Notes: generated by a model from the sequence alone, not told the origin. Positions 1-7,688 are shown, counted from the first letter of the stretch. The stretch: 31,823 bases of DNA from Candidatus Tepidiaquacellales bacterium UBA6667 (GCA_002455255.1 DKKL01000034.1:35156-66978); one strand, 5' to 3'. Program-made: numbers and translations.

Positions 1-291
1 ATTCTTACCGAAGTTCTTAATCAGTTTTCCGAGAGTTTCGGAATATCTGAATGGAAATCCGAGAATATTAATACCTGTTAATAAATCTTTTTTGTATTTA
101 TAATCACGTTCATCATTTTTATCATTAGTATCAATGGTTTCATTGGTTTCATTTGCAGTGGAAAGAATTTCAGATGCATTAAGGAAACCGGTAAATTTTT
201 CTTTGACTTTCAGTGAATTATGAAATCCGTTTAAGATTACACCGGTATCAAGAAAAACTTCATCAATTCCTTTTACAATTTTCAAATTCAT
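1..291 (-). CDS. Hypothetical protein, 3' end outside window
   Basis: An open frame of 97 codons starts with ATG at 291 and runs off the left edge without a stop. It begins MNLKIVKGIDEVFLDTGVIL and has a low-complexity, Asn/Thr/Asp/Lys-rich stretch around residues 48-70 (STANETNETIDTNDKNDE). I do not recognise the family. It is on the same strand as the ribosomal cluster but lies beyond the hairpin that follows rplW, so it is probably a separate unit. In a standard S10 operon rplB (L2) would stand here, and this protein is not L2. The hairpin ends only 6 nt before the ATG, leaving little room for a separate leader. The reading frame is well supported; the function is unknown. Confidence 0.6.
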   Translation of the reverse strand, partial: MNLKIVKGIDEVFLDTGVILNGFHNSLKVKEKFTGFLNASEILSTANETNETIDTNDKNDERDYKYKKDLLTGINILGFPFRYSETLGKLIKNFGKN

Positions 292-329
292 CAAATAAAA
301 ATACCCGCCTGATAAAAAGCGGGTATTTT
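292..329 (-). terminator. Rho-independent terminator after rplW
   Basis: A perfect 11-bp stem pairs 298-308 with 319-329 (core GCGGGTATTTT) around a 10-nt loop. On the minus strand it is followed by a short T-rich tail (ATTTG). It lies 21 nt past the rplW stop and ends the ribosomal cluster. It also abuts the ATG of the next gene at 291 with a 6-nt gap. The T-rich flank on the plus side means it could act in both directions. Confidence 0.75.
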
Positions 330-350
330 ATTTTTAAAAATTATTATTTA

Positions 351-650
351 TTAAACTTCAGTTCCGAAGAAATCTATTTTATCTTCTTTGTGTAAAGTAA
401 CGAATGCTTTTTTAAGATCTGCTCTGTGACCTTCAAATTTTCCCCGTTTTGTGAACTGAGATTTTCTTTTCCCTTTGATTACAGCAGTTTTTACACCTTC
501 AACTCTTACTTTGAATTTATCTGCAACAGCTTTTGCTATTTCGATTCTGTTAGAGTCTTTAGAAACTTCAAACACATATTGATTTAAAGCTTCTTGTAGA
601 GATGTATTTTTTTCCGTGATTAAAGGTCTTATTAAAATTTGTTTTCTCAT
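351..650 (-). CDS. rplW: 50S ribosomal protein L23
   Basis: Ribosomal protein L23 binds 23S rRNA domain III at the exit of the peptide tunnel, where it helps dock trigger factor and SRP. The 99-residue product has the usual length. It shows the N-terminal ILIRPLITEKNT motif, the central VFEVSKDSNRIEIAKAV strand-helix, and the basic loop KGKRKSQFTKRGKFEGHRADLKK that contacts rRNA. ATG start at 650, 12 nt after the rplD stop, so it is translated in the same operon. Unusually, the operon ends here: a terminator-like hairpin and an unrelated gene follow instead of rplB. Confidence 0.97.
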   Translation of the reverse strand: MRKQILIRPLITEKNTSLQEALNQYVFEVSKDSNRIEIAKAVADKFKVRVEGVKTAVIKGKRKSQFTKRGKFEGHRADLKKAFVTLHKEDKIDFFGTEV

Positions 651-662
651 AAATTCTTTTCC

Positions 663-1292
663 TTAGGTTAAACTTTTACAAAGATTTTCAACTGCAGATT
701 TTTGCATAAGAATCATTTTATTATTTAAAATTTCATAAGTTGCTGCTTTATCTGAAATCTGAACATTTAAATAAGGAATATTTCTTCCTGATTTATAAAT
801 ATTTTCTTTTTTATCTGCAACGAGTAAAAGTGTTTTCTTATCAGCAAGATTCAGATTTTTGAGGATAGAAGTTAAATCTTTTGTTTTTGGTTGTTCAAAA
901 TTAAAATCCTGAACTACCATAATCTGATTTTCTTTAGCTTTAAGAGTAAGTGCATTTTTTCTCGCGAGTCTTGCTGCTTTTTTAGGCAGTTTCAGTTTAT
1001 AAGTGTGAGGTTTAGGTCCGAAAATCGTACCACCACCGGGCATTAAAGGTGATCTGTTGGTACCTCTTCTGGCACCACCGGTTCCTTTTTGTCTGAATGG
1101 TTTTTTACCGCCACCACGAACTTCAGCTCTTTCTTTAGTTTTATGCGTACCTTGTCTTTGATTAGACAGATAAACTCTTACCGCTTGATATACAAGGTGA
1201 GTATTTGGTTCAGAAATATTGAAAATTTCATCGGGTAATTGGACAGATTCTCCGGTTTCTTTACCTTCTATATTATATACTTTTAATTCCAT
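663..1292 (-). CDS. rplD: 50S ribosomal protein L4
   Basis: Ribosomal protein L4 assembles early on 23S rRNA and sends a long loop to the tunnel constriction. The 209-residue product is of normal length. It has the conserved extended loop GTHKTKERAEVRGGGKKPFR with the following RQKGTGGARRGTNRSP, about residues 48-82. The C-terminal globular part holds LVADKKENIYKSGRNIPYL. ATG start at 1292, 8 nt after the rplC stop and 12 nt before rplW. In several bacteria L4 represses its own S10 operon. Nothing in the short leader here lets me assess that. Confidence 0.97.
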   Translation of the reverse strand: MELKVYNIEGKETGESVQLPDEIFNISEPNTHLVYQAVRVYLSNQRQGTHKTKERAEVRGGGKKPFRQKGTGGARRGTNRSPLMPGGGTIFGPKPHTYKLKLPKKAARLARKNALTLKAKENQIMVVQDFNFEQPKTKDLTSILKNLNLADKKTLLLVADKKENIYKSGRNIPYLNVQISDKAATYEILNNKMILMQKSAVENLCKSLT

Positions 1293-1300
1293 ATTCTTGA

Positions 1301-1918
1301 TTATTTAAAAATTTCAACAAATCCTGATTTTGCACCAGGTACGGCTCCTTTTACAAGTATTAAATTTGTATCCGGAAATATTTTAACTACTTTAAGATTA
1401 CTGACTGTGATTTTATCAGTTCCCATTCTACCGGCCATTCTTTGTCCTTTGAAAACCCTTGAAGGATAAGAAGAAGCACCGATAGAACCCGGGGCTCTTA
1501 GTCTATCACTTTGTCCGTGAGTTCTAACACCACCTGCAAAGCCGTGACGTTTAACAACACCTTGAAAACCTTTACCTTTAGATATACCTGAAACTTTTAC
1601 TTTATCACCTTCTTTAAAAATATCAACTTTAACCTGGTCACCTTCTTTTAGTCCGTTAACCGGATAATTTCTGATTTCCTTAACATATCTTGCGGGAGAA
1701 ACAGATAATTTTTCGTAAATTTTTCTTTGAGATTTATTTACCTGTTTTTCTTTTTTTACACCGAAACCTAACTGAATCGCTTCGTAACCGTCTTTATCTT
1801 TGGTTTTTATTTGCGTAACAGTGCAAGGTCCCGCCTCGATCACTGTGCAAGGGACAGCATCACCATTATCAGTGAAATACGTAGTCATCCCAAGTTTTTT
1901 ACCTAATATTCCTAACAT
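1301..1918 (-). CDS. rplC: 50S ribosomal protein L3
   Basis: Ribosomal protein L3 is an early assembly protein whose extension approaches the peptidyl-transferase centre. The start is placed at the ATG at 1918, not the in-frame ATG 36 nt upstream, because MLGILGKKLGMTTYFTDNG is the conserved N-terminus and the 12 extra residues match nothing in the family. This gives 205 residues, the normal length. The conserved tip loop GVRTHGQSDRLRAPGSIGA is present, with the Gln that is methylated by PrmB in other bacteria. It lies between rpsJ and rplD in the standard S10-operon order. Confidence 0.96.
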   Translation of the reverse strand: MLGILGKKLGMTTYFTDNGDAVPCTVIEAGPCTVTQIKTKDKDGYEAIQLGFGVKKEKQVNKSQRKIYEKLSVSPARYVKEIRNYPVNGLKEGDQVKVDIFKEGDKVKVSGISKGKGFQGVVKRHGFAGGVRTHGQSDRLRAPGSIGASSYPSRVFKGQRMAGRMGTDKITVSNLKVVKIFPDTNLILVKGAVPGAKSGFVEIFK

Positions 1919-1988
1919 TTTTTTTTCTTTAATTAATAAATCAGAGGAAAGCAAAAGAGCTTTCGTAATTAGTTAAGGCTTCGCATAT

Positions 1989-2297
1989 TTACGTTTTAAT
2001 CTCAATATCAACACCACCGGGAGGATCAAGCTTAGTTAAAGCATCAATAGTCTTAGGTGAAGAATTTAAGATGTCAATTAATCTCTTGTGAGATCTCGTT
2101 TCAAACTGCTCACGTGATTTTTTGTCAACGTGTGGAGATCTGTTCACAGTGTAAATATGTTTTTTAGTTGGTAATGGAATCGGTCCGCTAACAACAGCAC
2201 CGGTTGATTTAATAGTCTGCATAATTTTTGCAGTCCATTTATCTAATAACAAATGATCAAAAGATCTTAATTTGATTCGAATTTTTTGTGAAGCCAA
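1989..2297 (-). CDS. rpsJ: 30S ribosomal protein S10 (TTG start)
   Basis: Ribosomal protein S10 is part of the 30S head and, as NusE, joins transcription antitermination complexes. The 102-residue product has the conserved IRIKLRSFDHLLLDKW start, the beta-hairpin loop GPIPLPTKKHIYTVNRSPHVDKKSREQFE and the C-terminal GVDIEIKT. The first codon is TTG (2295-2297). An in-frame TAA lies three codons upstream and there is no ATG, so TTG is forced by the sequence. It is the first gene of the S10 segment, preceded by a hairpin-containing spacer after tuf. Confidence 0.96.
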   Translation of the reverse strand: MASQKIRIKLRSFDHLLLDKWTAKIMQTIKSTGAVVSGPIPLPTKKHIYTVNRSPHVDKKSREQFETRSHKRLIDILNSSPKTIDALTKLDPPGGVDIEIKT

Positions 2298-2318
2298 TTT
2301 AAATTATTGTTTAAATTT

Positions 2319-2336
2319 TCCCGATAAACCGGGACA
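2319..2336. repeat. Dispersed palindromic repeat, TCCCGAT type
   Basis: The sequence TCCCGATAAACCGGGACA matches a family seen at 8079-8106 and inside the amidohydrolase gene at 9482-9498. The shared plan is TCCCGAT, a spacer, then ATCGGGACA. Here one arm carries a C for T, leaving a 5-bp perfect stem. It sits in the tuf-rpsJ spacer just upstream of the rpsJ TTG start, so it is in the leader of rpsJ. Confidence 0.5.
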
Positions 2337-2348
2337 AAGAACGTTTAT

Positions 2349-2384
2349 TAAATAAGTCATCCCTTTTTTTGAGAAAGGGATGAC
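2349..2384 (-). terminator. Strong hairpin after tuf, probable terminator or attenuator
   Basis: An 11-bp perfect stem pairs 2356-2366 with 2374-2384 (core GTCATCCCTTT / AAAGGGATGAC) around a 7-nt loop. On the minus strand it is followed by TTATTTAAT, a weak U-tract. It lies 10 nt past the tuf stop, so it probably separates the str-type genes from the S10-type genes or reduces read-through. Confidence 0.6.
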
Positions 2385-2394
2385 GATGAATATA

Positions 2395-3606
2395 TTACTT
2401 TATAATTTTTGTAACGATACCGGCACCAACAGTTCTTCCACCTTCTCTGATAGAAAATTTCAATCCATCTTCCATCGCGATAGGTTTTTGAAGAACAACT
2501 TTTAAACCGTCAACGTTATCACCGGGCATAACAATTTCAACACCATCAGGCAATGAAACTTCACCGGTTACGTCAGTAGTTCTGAAATAGAACTGAGGTC
2601 TGTATTTGTTTTGGAAAGGAGTGTGACGACCACCTTCTTCTTTTGACAACACATAAACCTGAGCTGTGAATTCAGTATGAGGAGTTATAGAACCCGGTTT
2701 AGCGAGAACCATACCTCTTTCGATTTCAGTTTTATCGACACCTCTTAATAAAAGTCCGCAGTTATAACCGGCAACAGCAACTTCAAGTTCTTTATTGAAC
2801 ATTTCAGCTCCGGTAACAACAGTTTTCTTTTGCTGACCAAGACCAACTAATTCAACTTCTTCACCAACTTTAACCTGACCTTTTTCAATTCTACCGGTAG
2901 CAACAGTACCTCTACCAGTGATAGAGAAAACGTCTTCAACAGACATAAGGAATGGTTTATCAAGTTCTCTTGTTGGTTCAGGAACGTAGCTGTCAACAGC
3001 ATCCATTAATTCATAGATACATTTGAATCTTTCATCATCAGTTGCAGAACCAGCATCCAGAGCGGCTTCCATCGCTTTTAACGCGGAACCTTTGATGATT
3101 GGAATATCATCACCCGGGAATTCATATTTTGACAACAATTCTCTAACTTCGATTTCAACAAGTTCAAGCAATTCAGGATCGGCAGCGTCAACTTTGTTCA
3201 AGAAAACAACGATTCTTGGAACGCCAACCTGTCTTGCAAGGAGAATATGCTCTCGAGTTTGAGGCATAGGACCGTCAGTAGCGGCTACCACCAAAATTGC
3301 TCCATCCATCTGAGCAGCACCGGTGATCATATTTTTTACATAGTCAGCGTGACCCGGACAGTCAACGTGTGCATAATGTCTTTTATCAGTTTCATATTCA
3401 ACGTGAGCAGTAGCAATAGTTATACCTCTTGCTTTCTCTTCAGGTGCTTTATCAATATCATCAAATTTTTTAACGTCTTTTGTAAGACCTTTTTTAGCTA
3501 ATGTCATATTGATAGCAGCAGTCAACGTGGTTTTACCATGGTCAACGTGACCTATTGTACCAATATTAACATGAGGCTTTGAATTGTCATATTTTTCTTT
3601 AGCCAT
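2395..3606 (-). CDS. tuf: Elongation factor Tu
   Basis: EF-Tu is the GTPase that delivers aminoacyl-tRNA to the ribosomal A site. The 403-residue product is complete. G1 GHVDHGKT is at 19-26, DCPGH at 82-86 and NKVD at 137-140. Domains 2 and 3 follow with GRGTVATGR and the C-terminal EGGRTVGAGIVTKI. Switch I reads GITIATAH; the Ala at residue 65 replaces the Asn found in E. coli (GITINT), and this group often varies here. ATG start at 3606 has a clear AAGGAG 10 nt upstream, unlike most genes in the window. It follows a tRNA gene, not fusA directly. This is the only tuf copy seen here. Confidence 0.98.
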   Translation of the reverse strand: MAKEKYDNSKPHVNIGTIGHVDHGKTTLTAAINMTLAKKGLTKDVKKFDDIDKAPEEKARGITIATAHVEYETDKRHYAHVDCPGHADYVKNMITGAAQMDGAILVVAATDGPMPQTREHILLARQVGVPRIVVFLNKVDAADPELLELVEIEVRELLSKYEFPGDDIPIIKGSALKAMEAALDAGSATDDERFKCIYELMDAVDSYVPEPTRELDKPFLMSVEDVFSITGRGTVATGRIEKGQVKVGEEVELVGLGQQKKTVVTGAEMFNKELEVAVAGYNCGLLLRGVDKTEIERGMVLAKPGSITPHTEFTAQVYVLSKEEGGRHTPFQNKYRPQFYFRTTDVTGEVSLPDGVEIVMPGDNVDGLKVVLQKPIAMEDGLKFSIREGGRTVGAGIVTKIIK

Positions 3607-3616
3607 TTAGGTGTTT

Positions 3617-3622
3617 CTCCTT
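3617..3622 (-). promoter_or_regulatory. Shine-Dalgarno of tuf
   Basis: AAGGAG on the minus strand lies 10 nt before the tuf ATG. It is worth noting because neighbouring starts in this cluster (rpsL, rpsJ, rplC) show no comparable motif. This suggests that strong anti-SD pairing is kept for this highly expressed gene. Confidence 0.6.
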
Positions 3623-3744
3623 AATATTGTTTTTTAATTTTATTTAAATTTTTTTTTAACATTCCCCCGCTGCAACGGAGAAGAGGTTAAAATATATTTT
3701 TCAAAAATTCGTATTAAAACGAAAATTCAAAAAAAATTTTATAG

Positions 3745-3818
3745 TGGGTCAGGGAGGACTTGAACCTCCGACCCCGTGCTTATAAGGCACGTGCTCTAAC
3801 CACCTGAGCTACTGACCC
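3745..3818 (-). tRNA. tRNA-Ile with anticodon UAU (reads AUA)
   Basis: A complete 74-nt cloverleaf reads on the minus strand. The acceptor GGGTCAG pairs with CTGACCC, the D-stem is GCTC/GAGC, and the anticodon stem is CGTGC/GCACG. The 7-nt anticodon loop is CTTATAA, so positions 34-36 are TAT. A GGTTCAAGT T-loop and discriminator A73 follow. CCA is not encoded. The anticodon UAU matches isoleucine codon AUA directly. Most bacteria instead read AUA with a CAU tRNA modified by TilS. It lies between fusA and tuf on their strand and could be processed from the operon transcript. Confidence 0.93.
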
Positions 3819-3848
3819 GGGTACTTAGGAAACTGATTACTTTCCGGG

Positions 3849-3870
3849 TACCGGCTCTTTACAGCCGGTA
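3849..3870 (-). other. Stable hairpin in the fusA-tRNA spacer
   Basis: An 8-bp perfect stem (TACCGGCT / AGCCGGTA) encloses a 6-nt loop, 31 nt upstream of the mature 5' end of the tRNA. No T-run follows on the minus strand, so it is not a normal terminator. A role in tRNA 5' processing or in separating fusA from tuf message is possible. The rest of the 3819-4000 spacer holds no gene. It contains a TACTTTTG near 3975-3985 that resembles a Bacteroidota -7 element, without a convincing -33 partner. Confidence 0.4.
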
Positions 3871-4000
3871 AGTCAGAAAATAATTTAAGTTTTATAGAGC
3901 ACTTTTTTGTGTCTGATGATGCACGAGGGACATTCCCGAAAGAGTCTGACCCAATATTTTAAAGAACACAGCTGTTTTTTTTACAAAAGTACAAACTTTA

Positions 4001-6103
4001 TTAAGCGTTAACCGCTTCTTTACCTTTGAATTTTTCAACGATTTGATCCGCAATACTTTTCGGAGCTTCATCGTAATGAGAGAATTGCATTGAATAAATT
4101 GCTCTTCCCTGTGTCATAGATCTTAACTGAGTAGCATAACCGAACATTTCAGAAAGAGGTACGAGAGATTTGATAACCTGAGCATCATTTCTTTGGCTCA
4201 TTCCTTCAATTCTTCCTCTTCTTGAACTTAAATCACCCATCACATCACCCATATATTCATCAGGAGTAACAACTTCAACATCCATAATCGGTTCAAGCAG
4301 AACCGGGTTAGCTTTTCTGGCACCTTCTTTGAACGCCATAGAGCCGGCAATTTTGAAAGCCATTTCAGATGAGTCAACATCGTGGAATGAACCGTCAAAT
4401 AATTTCACTTTAATATCTTCAACAGGATATCCGGCAAGAACGCCATTTTTCATAGCTTCCTGAATTCCGTTTGACACCGGTTGAATATATTCTTTAGGAA
4501 TAGAACCGCCGACAATTCCGTTTTCAAAAACGTAACCTTTACCTTTTTCATTTGGCTCAAGTTCAATCCAGACGTGTCCGAACTGACCTCTACCACCGGA
4601 TTGTCTTACGAACTTACCTTCCTGTGTAACTTTTTTCTTAATTGTTTCTTTATATGCTACCTGAGGTTTACCAACATTAGCATCAACTTTAAATTCTCTT
4701 TTTAATCTGTCAACAATAATTTCCAAATGAAGCTCACCCATACCTGCGATAAGAGTCTGACCGGTTTCCTCATCAGAGCTTACTCTGAAAGTAGGATCTT
4801 CATCCGAAAGTTTTGCAAGAGATTCACCGAGTTTATCCTGATCAGCCTTTGTTTTTGGTTCAATAGCGATTTGGATAACCGGTTCAGGGAAAGTAATTTT
4901 TTCAAGAATAATAGGATCAGATTCATCACAAAGAGTATCCCCTGTTTTCGTATTTTTCAGACCGACCGCAGCAGCAATATCACCGGCATATACTTCTTTA
5001 ATTTCTTCTCTGTGATTTGCATGCATTTGTAAAATTCTGCCGAATCTTTCTTTTTTACCGGATATACTATTATATACATAAGAGCCGGCTTCAGCTTTTC
5101 CTGAATAAACACGGAAGAATGTAAGTTTACCAACAAACGGGTCCGTCATAATTTTAAAAGCTAGAGCAGTAAATTTATCAGAATCGTCAACTTTTCTTTC
5201 TATATGGTCATCGGTATGTTTATGATGTCCTTCAATTATTCCGTTATTCACATCCAACGGAGAAGGTAACAAATCAATAACATCATCAAGTAAATTTTGC
5301 ACACCTTTATTTTTAAACGAAGATCCACAAAGTACAGGAATGATTTTAATATCAATAGTTGCCTGTCTGAGGGCATTCATCACTTCATCATGTTTAATTT
5401 CTTTTCCTTCGAGGAATTTTTCGAGCAACGAATCATCAACATCAGCAACAGCCTCAAGCAGAAGTTGTCTGTATTCATTCGCCTGATCTTTTAAAGCATC
5501 AGGAATATCCACATCGTCAAAAGTAGCACCGAGATTATCTTCATTAAACATTCTTGCTCTCATATCAATAAGGTCAATCAATCCGACAAAAATATCACCT
5601 TGTCCGATTGGTAATTGAATAGGCACAGCATTCGCTTTCAATCTATCTTTCATCATACCGATAACATTGAAAAAATCAGCACCGGTTCTGTCCATTTTAT
5701 TTACGAAAGCAATTCTCGGGACTTTATATTTATCCATTTGTCTCCAAACAGTTTCAGACTGTGGCTCAACACCGCCAACAGCACAGAAAAGAGCAACAGC
5801 ACCATCAAGCACTCTTAAACTTCTTTCAACTTCGGCAGTAAAATCAACGTGTCCCGGAGTATCAATAATATTAATTCTGTGATCTCTCCAAAAACAGGTT
5901 GTAGCAGCAGAAGTGATAGTGATACCTCTTTCTTTTTCTTGCTCCATCCAGTCCATCGTGGCACCGCCTTCGTGAACCTCACCAATTTTATGAGTTCTAC
6001 CTGTATAGTATAAAATTCTTTCAGTAGTAGTAGTTTTTCCTGCATCAATATGAGCTGAAATACCTATATTTCTTGTCCTTTCTAAAGGATACTGTCTTGG
6101 CAT
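4001..6103 (-). CDS. fusA: Elongation factor G
   Basis: EF-G is the GTPase that drives tRNA-mRNA translocation and, with RRF, ribosome recycling. The 700-residue product is full length. G1 AHIDAGKT is at 17-24, the switch region ERGITITSA at 58-66, DTPGH at 81-85 and NKMD at 135-138. The domain IV segment GGRGQFGHVWIELEP precedes a C-terminal region with VTPDEYMGDVMGDLSSRRG and FGYATQLRSMTQGRA. This is the classical single-domain-set EF-G, not the RF3 or tetracycline-resistance branch. ATG start at 6103, 88 nt after rpsG, and that spacer holds a long inverted repeat. Confidence 0.98.
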   Translation of the reverse strand: MPRQYPLERTRNIGISAHIDAGKTTTTERILYYTGRTHKIGEVHEGGATMDWMEQEKERGITITSAATTCFWRDHRINIIDTPGHVDFTAEVERSLRVLDGAVALFCAVGGVEPQSETVWRQMDKYKVPRIAFVNKMDRTGADFFNVIGMMKDRLKANAVPIQLPIGQGDIFVGLIDLIDMRARMFNEDNLGATFDDVDIPDALKDQANEYRQLLLEAVADVDDSLLEKFLEGKEIKHDEVMNALRQATIDIKIIPVLCGSSFKNKGVQNLLDDVIDLLPSPLDVNNGIIEGHHKHTDDHIERKVDDSDKFTALAFKIMTDPFVGKLTFFRVYSGKAEAGSYVYNSISGKKERFGRILQMHANHREEIKEVYAGDIAAAVGLKNTKTGDTLCDESDPIILEKITFPEPVIQIAIEPKTKADQDKLGESLAKLSDEDPTFRVSSDEETGQTLIAGMGELHLEIIVDRLKREFKVDANVGKPQVAYKETIKKKVTQEGKFVRQSGGRGQFGHVWIELEPNEKGKGYVFENGIVGGSIPKEYIQPVSNGIQEAMKNGVLAGYPVEDIKVKLFDGSFHDVDSSEMAFKIAGSMAFKEGARKANPVLLEPIMDVEVVTPDEYMGDVMGDLSSRRGRIEGMSQRNDAQVIKSLVPLSEMFGYATQLRSMTQGRAIYSMQFSHYDEAPKSIADQIVEKFKGKEAVNA

Positions 6104-6146
6104 ATAACTATGATTTCCTTGTTTCTTATTTTAAGTTTTAAAACTG

Positions 6147-6188
6147 ATTTTATATCACATTTAAAAAACAGAATTAGTGATATAAAAT
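6147..6188 (-). repeat. 12-bp inverted repeat in the rpsG-fusA spacer
   Basis: ATTTTATATCAC at 6147-6158 is the exact reverse complement of 6177-6188, with an 18-nt loop. The hairpin fills most of the 88-nt spacer and reaches the rpsG stop region. It is AT-rich with no terminal U-tract after it. In E. coli a structure between the str-operon ribosomal genes is the S7 binding site for feedback control, but that one lies between rpsL and rpsG. A similar role here is a guess. Confidence 0.45.
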
Positions 6189-6191
6189 TAA

Positions 6192-6659
6192 TTACCATTT
6201 AAAATGAGCGAAAGCTTTGTTAGCTTCGGCCATTCTGTGAACATCTTCTTTCTTTTTAACGGAACTGCCTTCACCAACGGAAGCCGCCATTAATTCATTT
6301 GCAAGTCTCGCAGCCATAGATTTTTCATTTCTCGCTCTTGTGTAAGTAAGCAACCATTTAATAGAGAGAGAAGTTCTTCTGTCAGGTCTTACTTCAACAG
6401 GGACCTGATAGTTAGACCCACCAACTCTTCTTGATCTGACTTCAACAGAAGGAGAAGTATTGTTAACAGCTTGTCTGAAAATATCAAGCGGATTACCTTT
6501 TGTTTTTTCTTCAATGATACCAAAGGCATCATAGAGAATATGAGCGGCTTTAGTTTTTTTGCCGTCATACATTAATGAATTAATGAATCTACCGACTAAA
6601 ATATCATTATATTTAAAGTCAGGATTTCTTTGTTTTTTTTCAGCTCTTTTACGTCTCAT
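6192..6659 (-). CDS. rpsG: 30S ribosomal protein S7
   Basis: S7 initiates assembly of the 30S head and lines the E site. The 155-residue product has the N-terminal basic MRRKRAEKKQRNPDFKYND, the helix GRFINSLMYDGKKTKAAHI, the loop VRSRRVGGSNYQVPVEVRPDR that forms the beta-hairpin, and the C-terminal KKKEDVHRMAEANKAFAHFKW. ATG start at 6659. It lies between rpsL and fusA as in the usual str operon. Confidence 0.97.
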   Translation of the reverse strand: MRRKRAEKKQRNPDFKYNDILVGRFINSLMYDGKKTKAAHILYDAFGIIEEKTKGNPLDIFRQAVNNTSPSVEVRSRRVGGSNYQVPVEVRPDRRTSLSIKWLLTYTRARNEKSMAARLANELMAASVGEGSSVKKKEDVHRMAEANKAFAHFKW

Positions 6660-6685
6660 TTATAAGTATAAAATTATTAATAAAA

Positions 6686-6699
6686 TCCGGCAAGCCGGA
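6686..6699 (-). other. Short hairpin plus T-run between rpsL and rpsG
   Basis: TCCGG-CTTG-CCGGA on the minus strand is followed by TTTTATT, so it looks like a minimal intrinsic terminator or attenuator inside the str operon. With a 5-6 bp stem it is weak and would lower, not abolish, read-through. It could also be a protein-binding site on the message. Confidence 0.4.
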
Positions 6700-6717
6700 A
6701 AGTAAAATTTTTAAAAA

Positions 6718-7101
6718 TTATTTAGCTTGTTCTTTAACACGTTTAGCACCGTATTTAGAACGACCTTTTTTTCTATTAGCGACACCTGCAGTATCAAGAG
6801 CACCTCTGATGATGTGATATCTAACACCGGGTAAATCTTTAACTCTTCCGCCTCTTATAAGAACTATAGAGTGTTCCTGTAAATTGTGACCTTCACCCGG
6901 AATATACGCAGTAACTTCGATTTGGTTAGTAAGTCTAACCCTTGCAACTTTTCTTAGAGCAGAGTTTGGTTTTTTAGGGGTAGTAGTATAAACCCTTGTA
7001 CACACACCTCTTTTCTGAGGACAAGCGTCCATTGCAGGAGCTTTGCTTTTATAGACTTTATCTTGTCGTCCTTTACGGATTAATTGATTAATTGTAGGCA
7101 A
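6718..7101 (-). CDS. rpsL: 30S ribosomal protein S12 (TTG start)
   Basis: S12 sits at the decoding centre. The 127-residue product is canonical, with TTPKKPNSALRK (Lys43 and Lys44) and GGRVKDLPGVRYH (Lys88, Asp89). The positions that confer streptomycin resistance when mutated are wild type, and the Asp that RimO methylthiolates is present. The start codon is TTG at 7099-7101. An in-frame TAA is two codons upstream and no ATG is available, so TTG is certain from the conserved PTINQLIRKGR N-terminus. It is the first gene of the cluster and is preceded by a 206-nt region with a candidate promoter. No rpoBC is upstream. Confidence 0.97.
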   Translation of the reverse strand: MPTINQLIRKGRQDKVYKSKAPAMDACPQKRGVCTRVYTTTPKKPNSALRKVARVRLTNQIEVTAYIPGEGHNLQEHSIVLIRGGRVKDLPGVRYHIIRGALDTAGVANRKKGRSKYGAKRVKEQAK

Positions 7102-7183
7102 TTCTTAATATAATATTTAGTTTATTAAATTTACCGGCATAGGTTCTGGACCGAACATACCAAGTCTAATTTAGAGAAGCTTA

Positions 7184-7212
7184 AAATTAACTGATTTTAT
7201 TTATATTTTCAA
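7184..7212 (-). promoter_or_regulatory. Candidate promoter of the str-type operon
   Basis: On the minus strand TTGAAA (7207-7212) is followed by a 17-bp spacer and TAATTT (7184-7189), about 80 nt before rpsL. The -35 is good but the -10 matches TATAAT at only 3 of 6 positions. The region is AT-rich, so chance matches are likely. The position, at the head of the cluster, is the main support. Confidence 0.35.
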
Positions 7213-7307
7213 GTGGAAATAAAATGGATATGGGTAAAATTGAAATTGGCGAAGATAACACAAAATAGCCCTCAAAAAGAGGAGTTCCGGAAAAATTATA
7301 ATTATAA

Positions 7308-7688
7308 TTATTTCTTGGGGAAATATTTAACATTTGGTAGGTTTCGGAAATCGGAGTCCATTGTAATTAGTTCCGAGTTATTAATTACAGAAGAAGAATA
7401 GATTAAACTGTCTGCCATTGGTAATGAGTATTCAATATTAAACTTTGCTGCGAGAATCGCAATAGAATCATCCACCTCGATAATTTTATAAGATTTCAAA
7501 AAATCTACGGCAGTTATAGAGCTTTGCAAACCAAGTTTTTTTAAAAAAAATTTACTGATTTCAAAAATGGTAATTGTTGAAACTAAAACATTATTTATAC
7601 CGTTTTGTTTGACCATTTTGAAAAATTCGACACCCATTTTACCTTTCACAAAAATCTCAATCCAACAGGAACTATCAAGCATTATCAT
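7308..7688 (-). CDS. vapC: PIN-domain toxin (VapC-like ribonuclease)
   Basis: This 126-residue PIN domain probably cleaves a structured RNA (tRNA or rRNA in characterised VapCs) and is held inactive by the upstream antitoxin. The expected acidic residues are visible: Asp5 in MLDSSCW, Glu43 in TIFEISKF, Asp93 in PMADSLIY, and Asp111/Asp113 in TMDSDFR. The frame is intact, so it is likely active. The ATG at 7688 overlaps the antitoxin stop by 4 nt (ATGA), indicating coupled translation. A second ATG lies two codons inside. The target cannot be read from the sequence. Confidence 0.9.
   Translation of the reverse strand: MIMLDSSCWIEIFVKGKMGVEFFKMVKQNGINNVLVSTITIFEISKFFLKKLGLQSSITAVDFLKSYKIIEVDDSIAILAAKFNIEYSLPMADSLIYSSSVINNSELITMDSDFRNLPNVKYFPKK

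Noticed and set aside
3023..3501. Plus-strand frames antisense to tuf
   Set aside because: They are shadows of a highly conserved gene on the other strand.
3900..3960. Second tRNA or tRNA remnant starting with the same GGGTCAG as the tRNA-Ile
   Set aside because: Only the 7-nt acceptor-like word (3946-3952) matches. No D, anticodon or T arms can be drawn.
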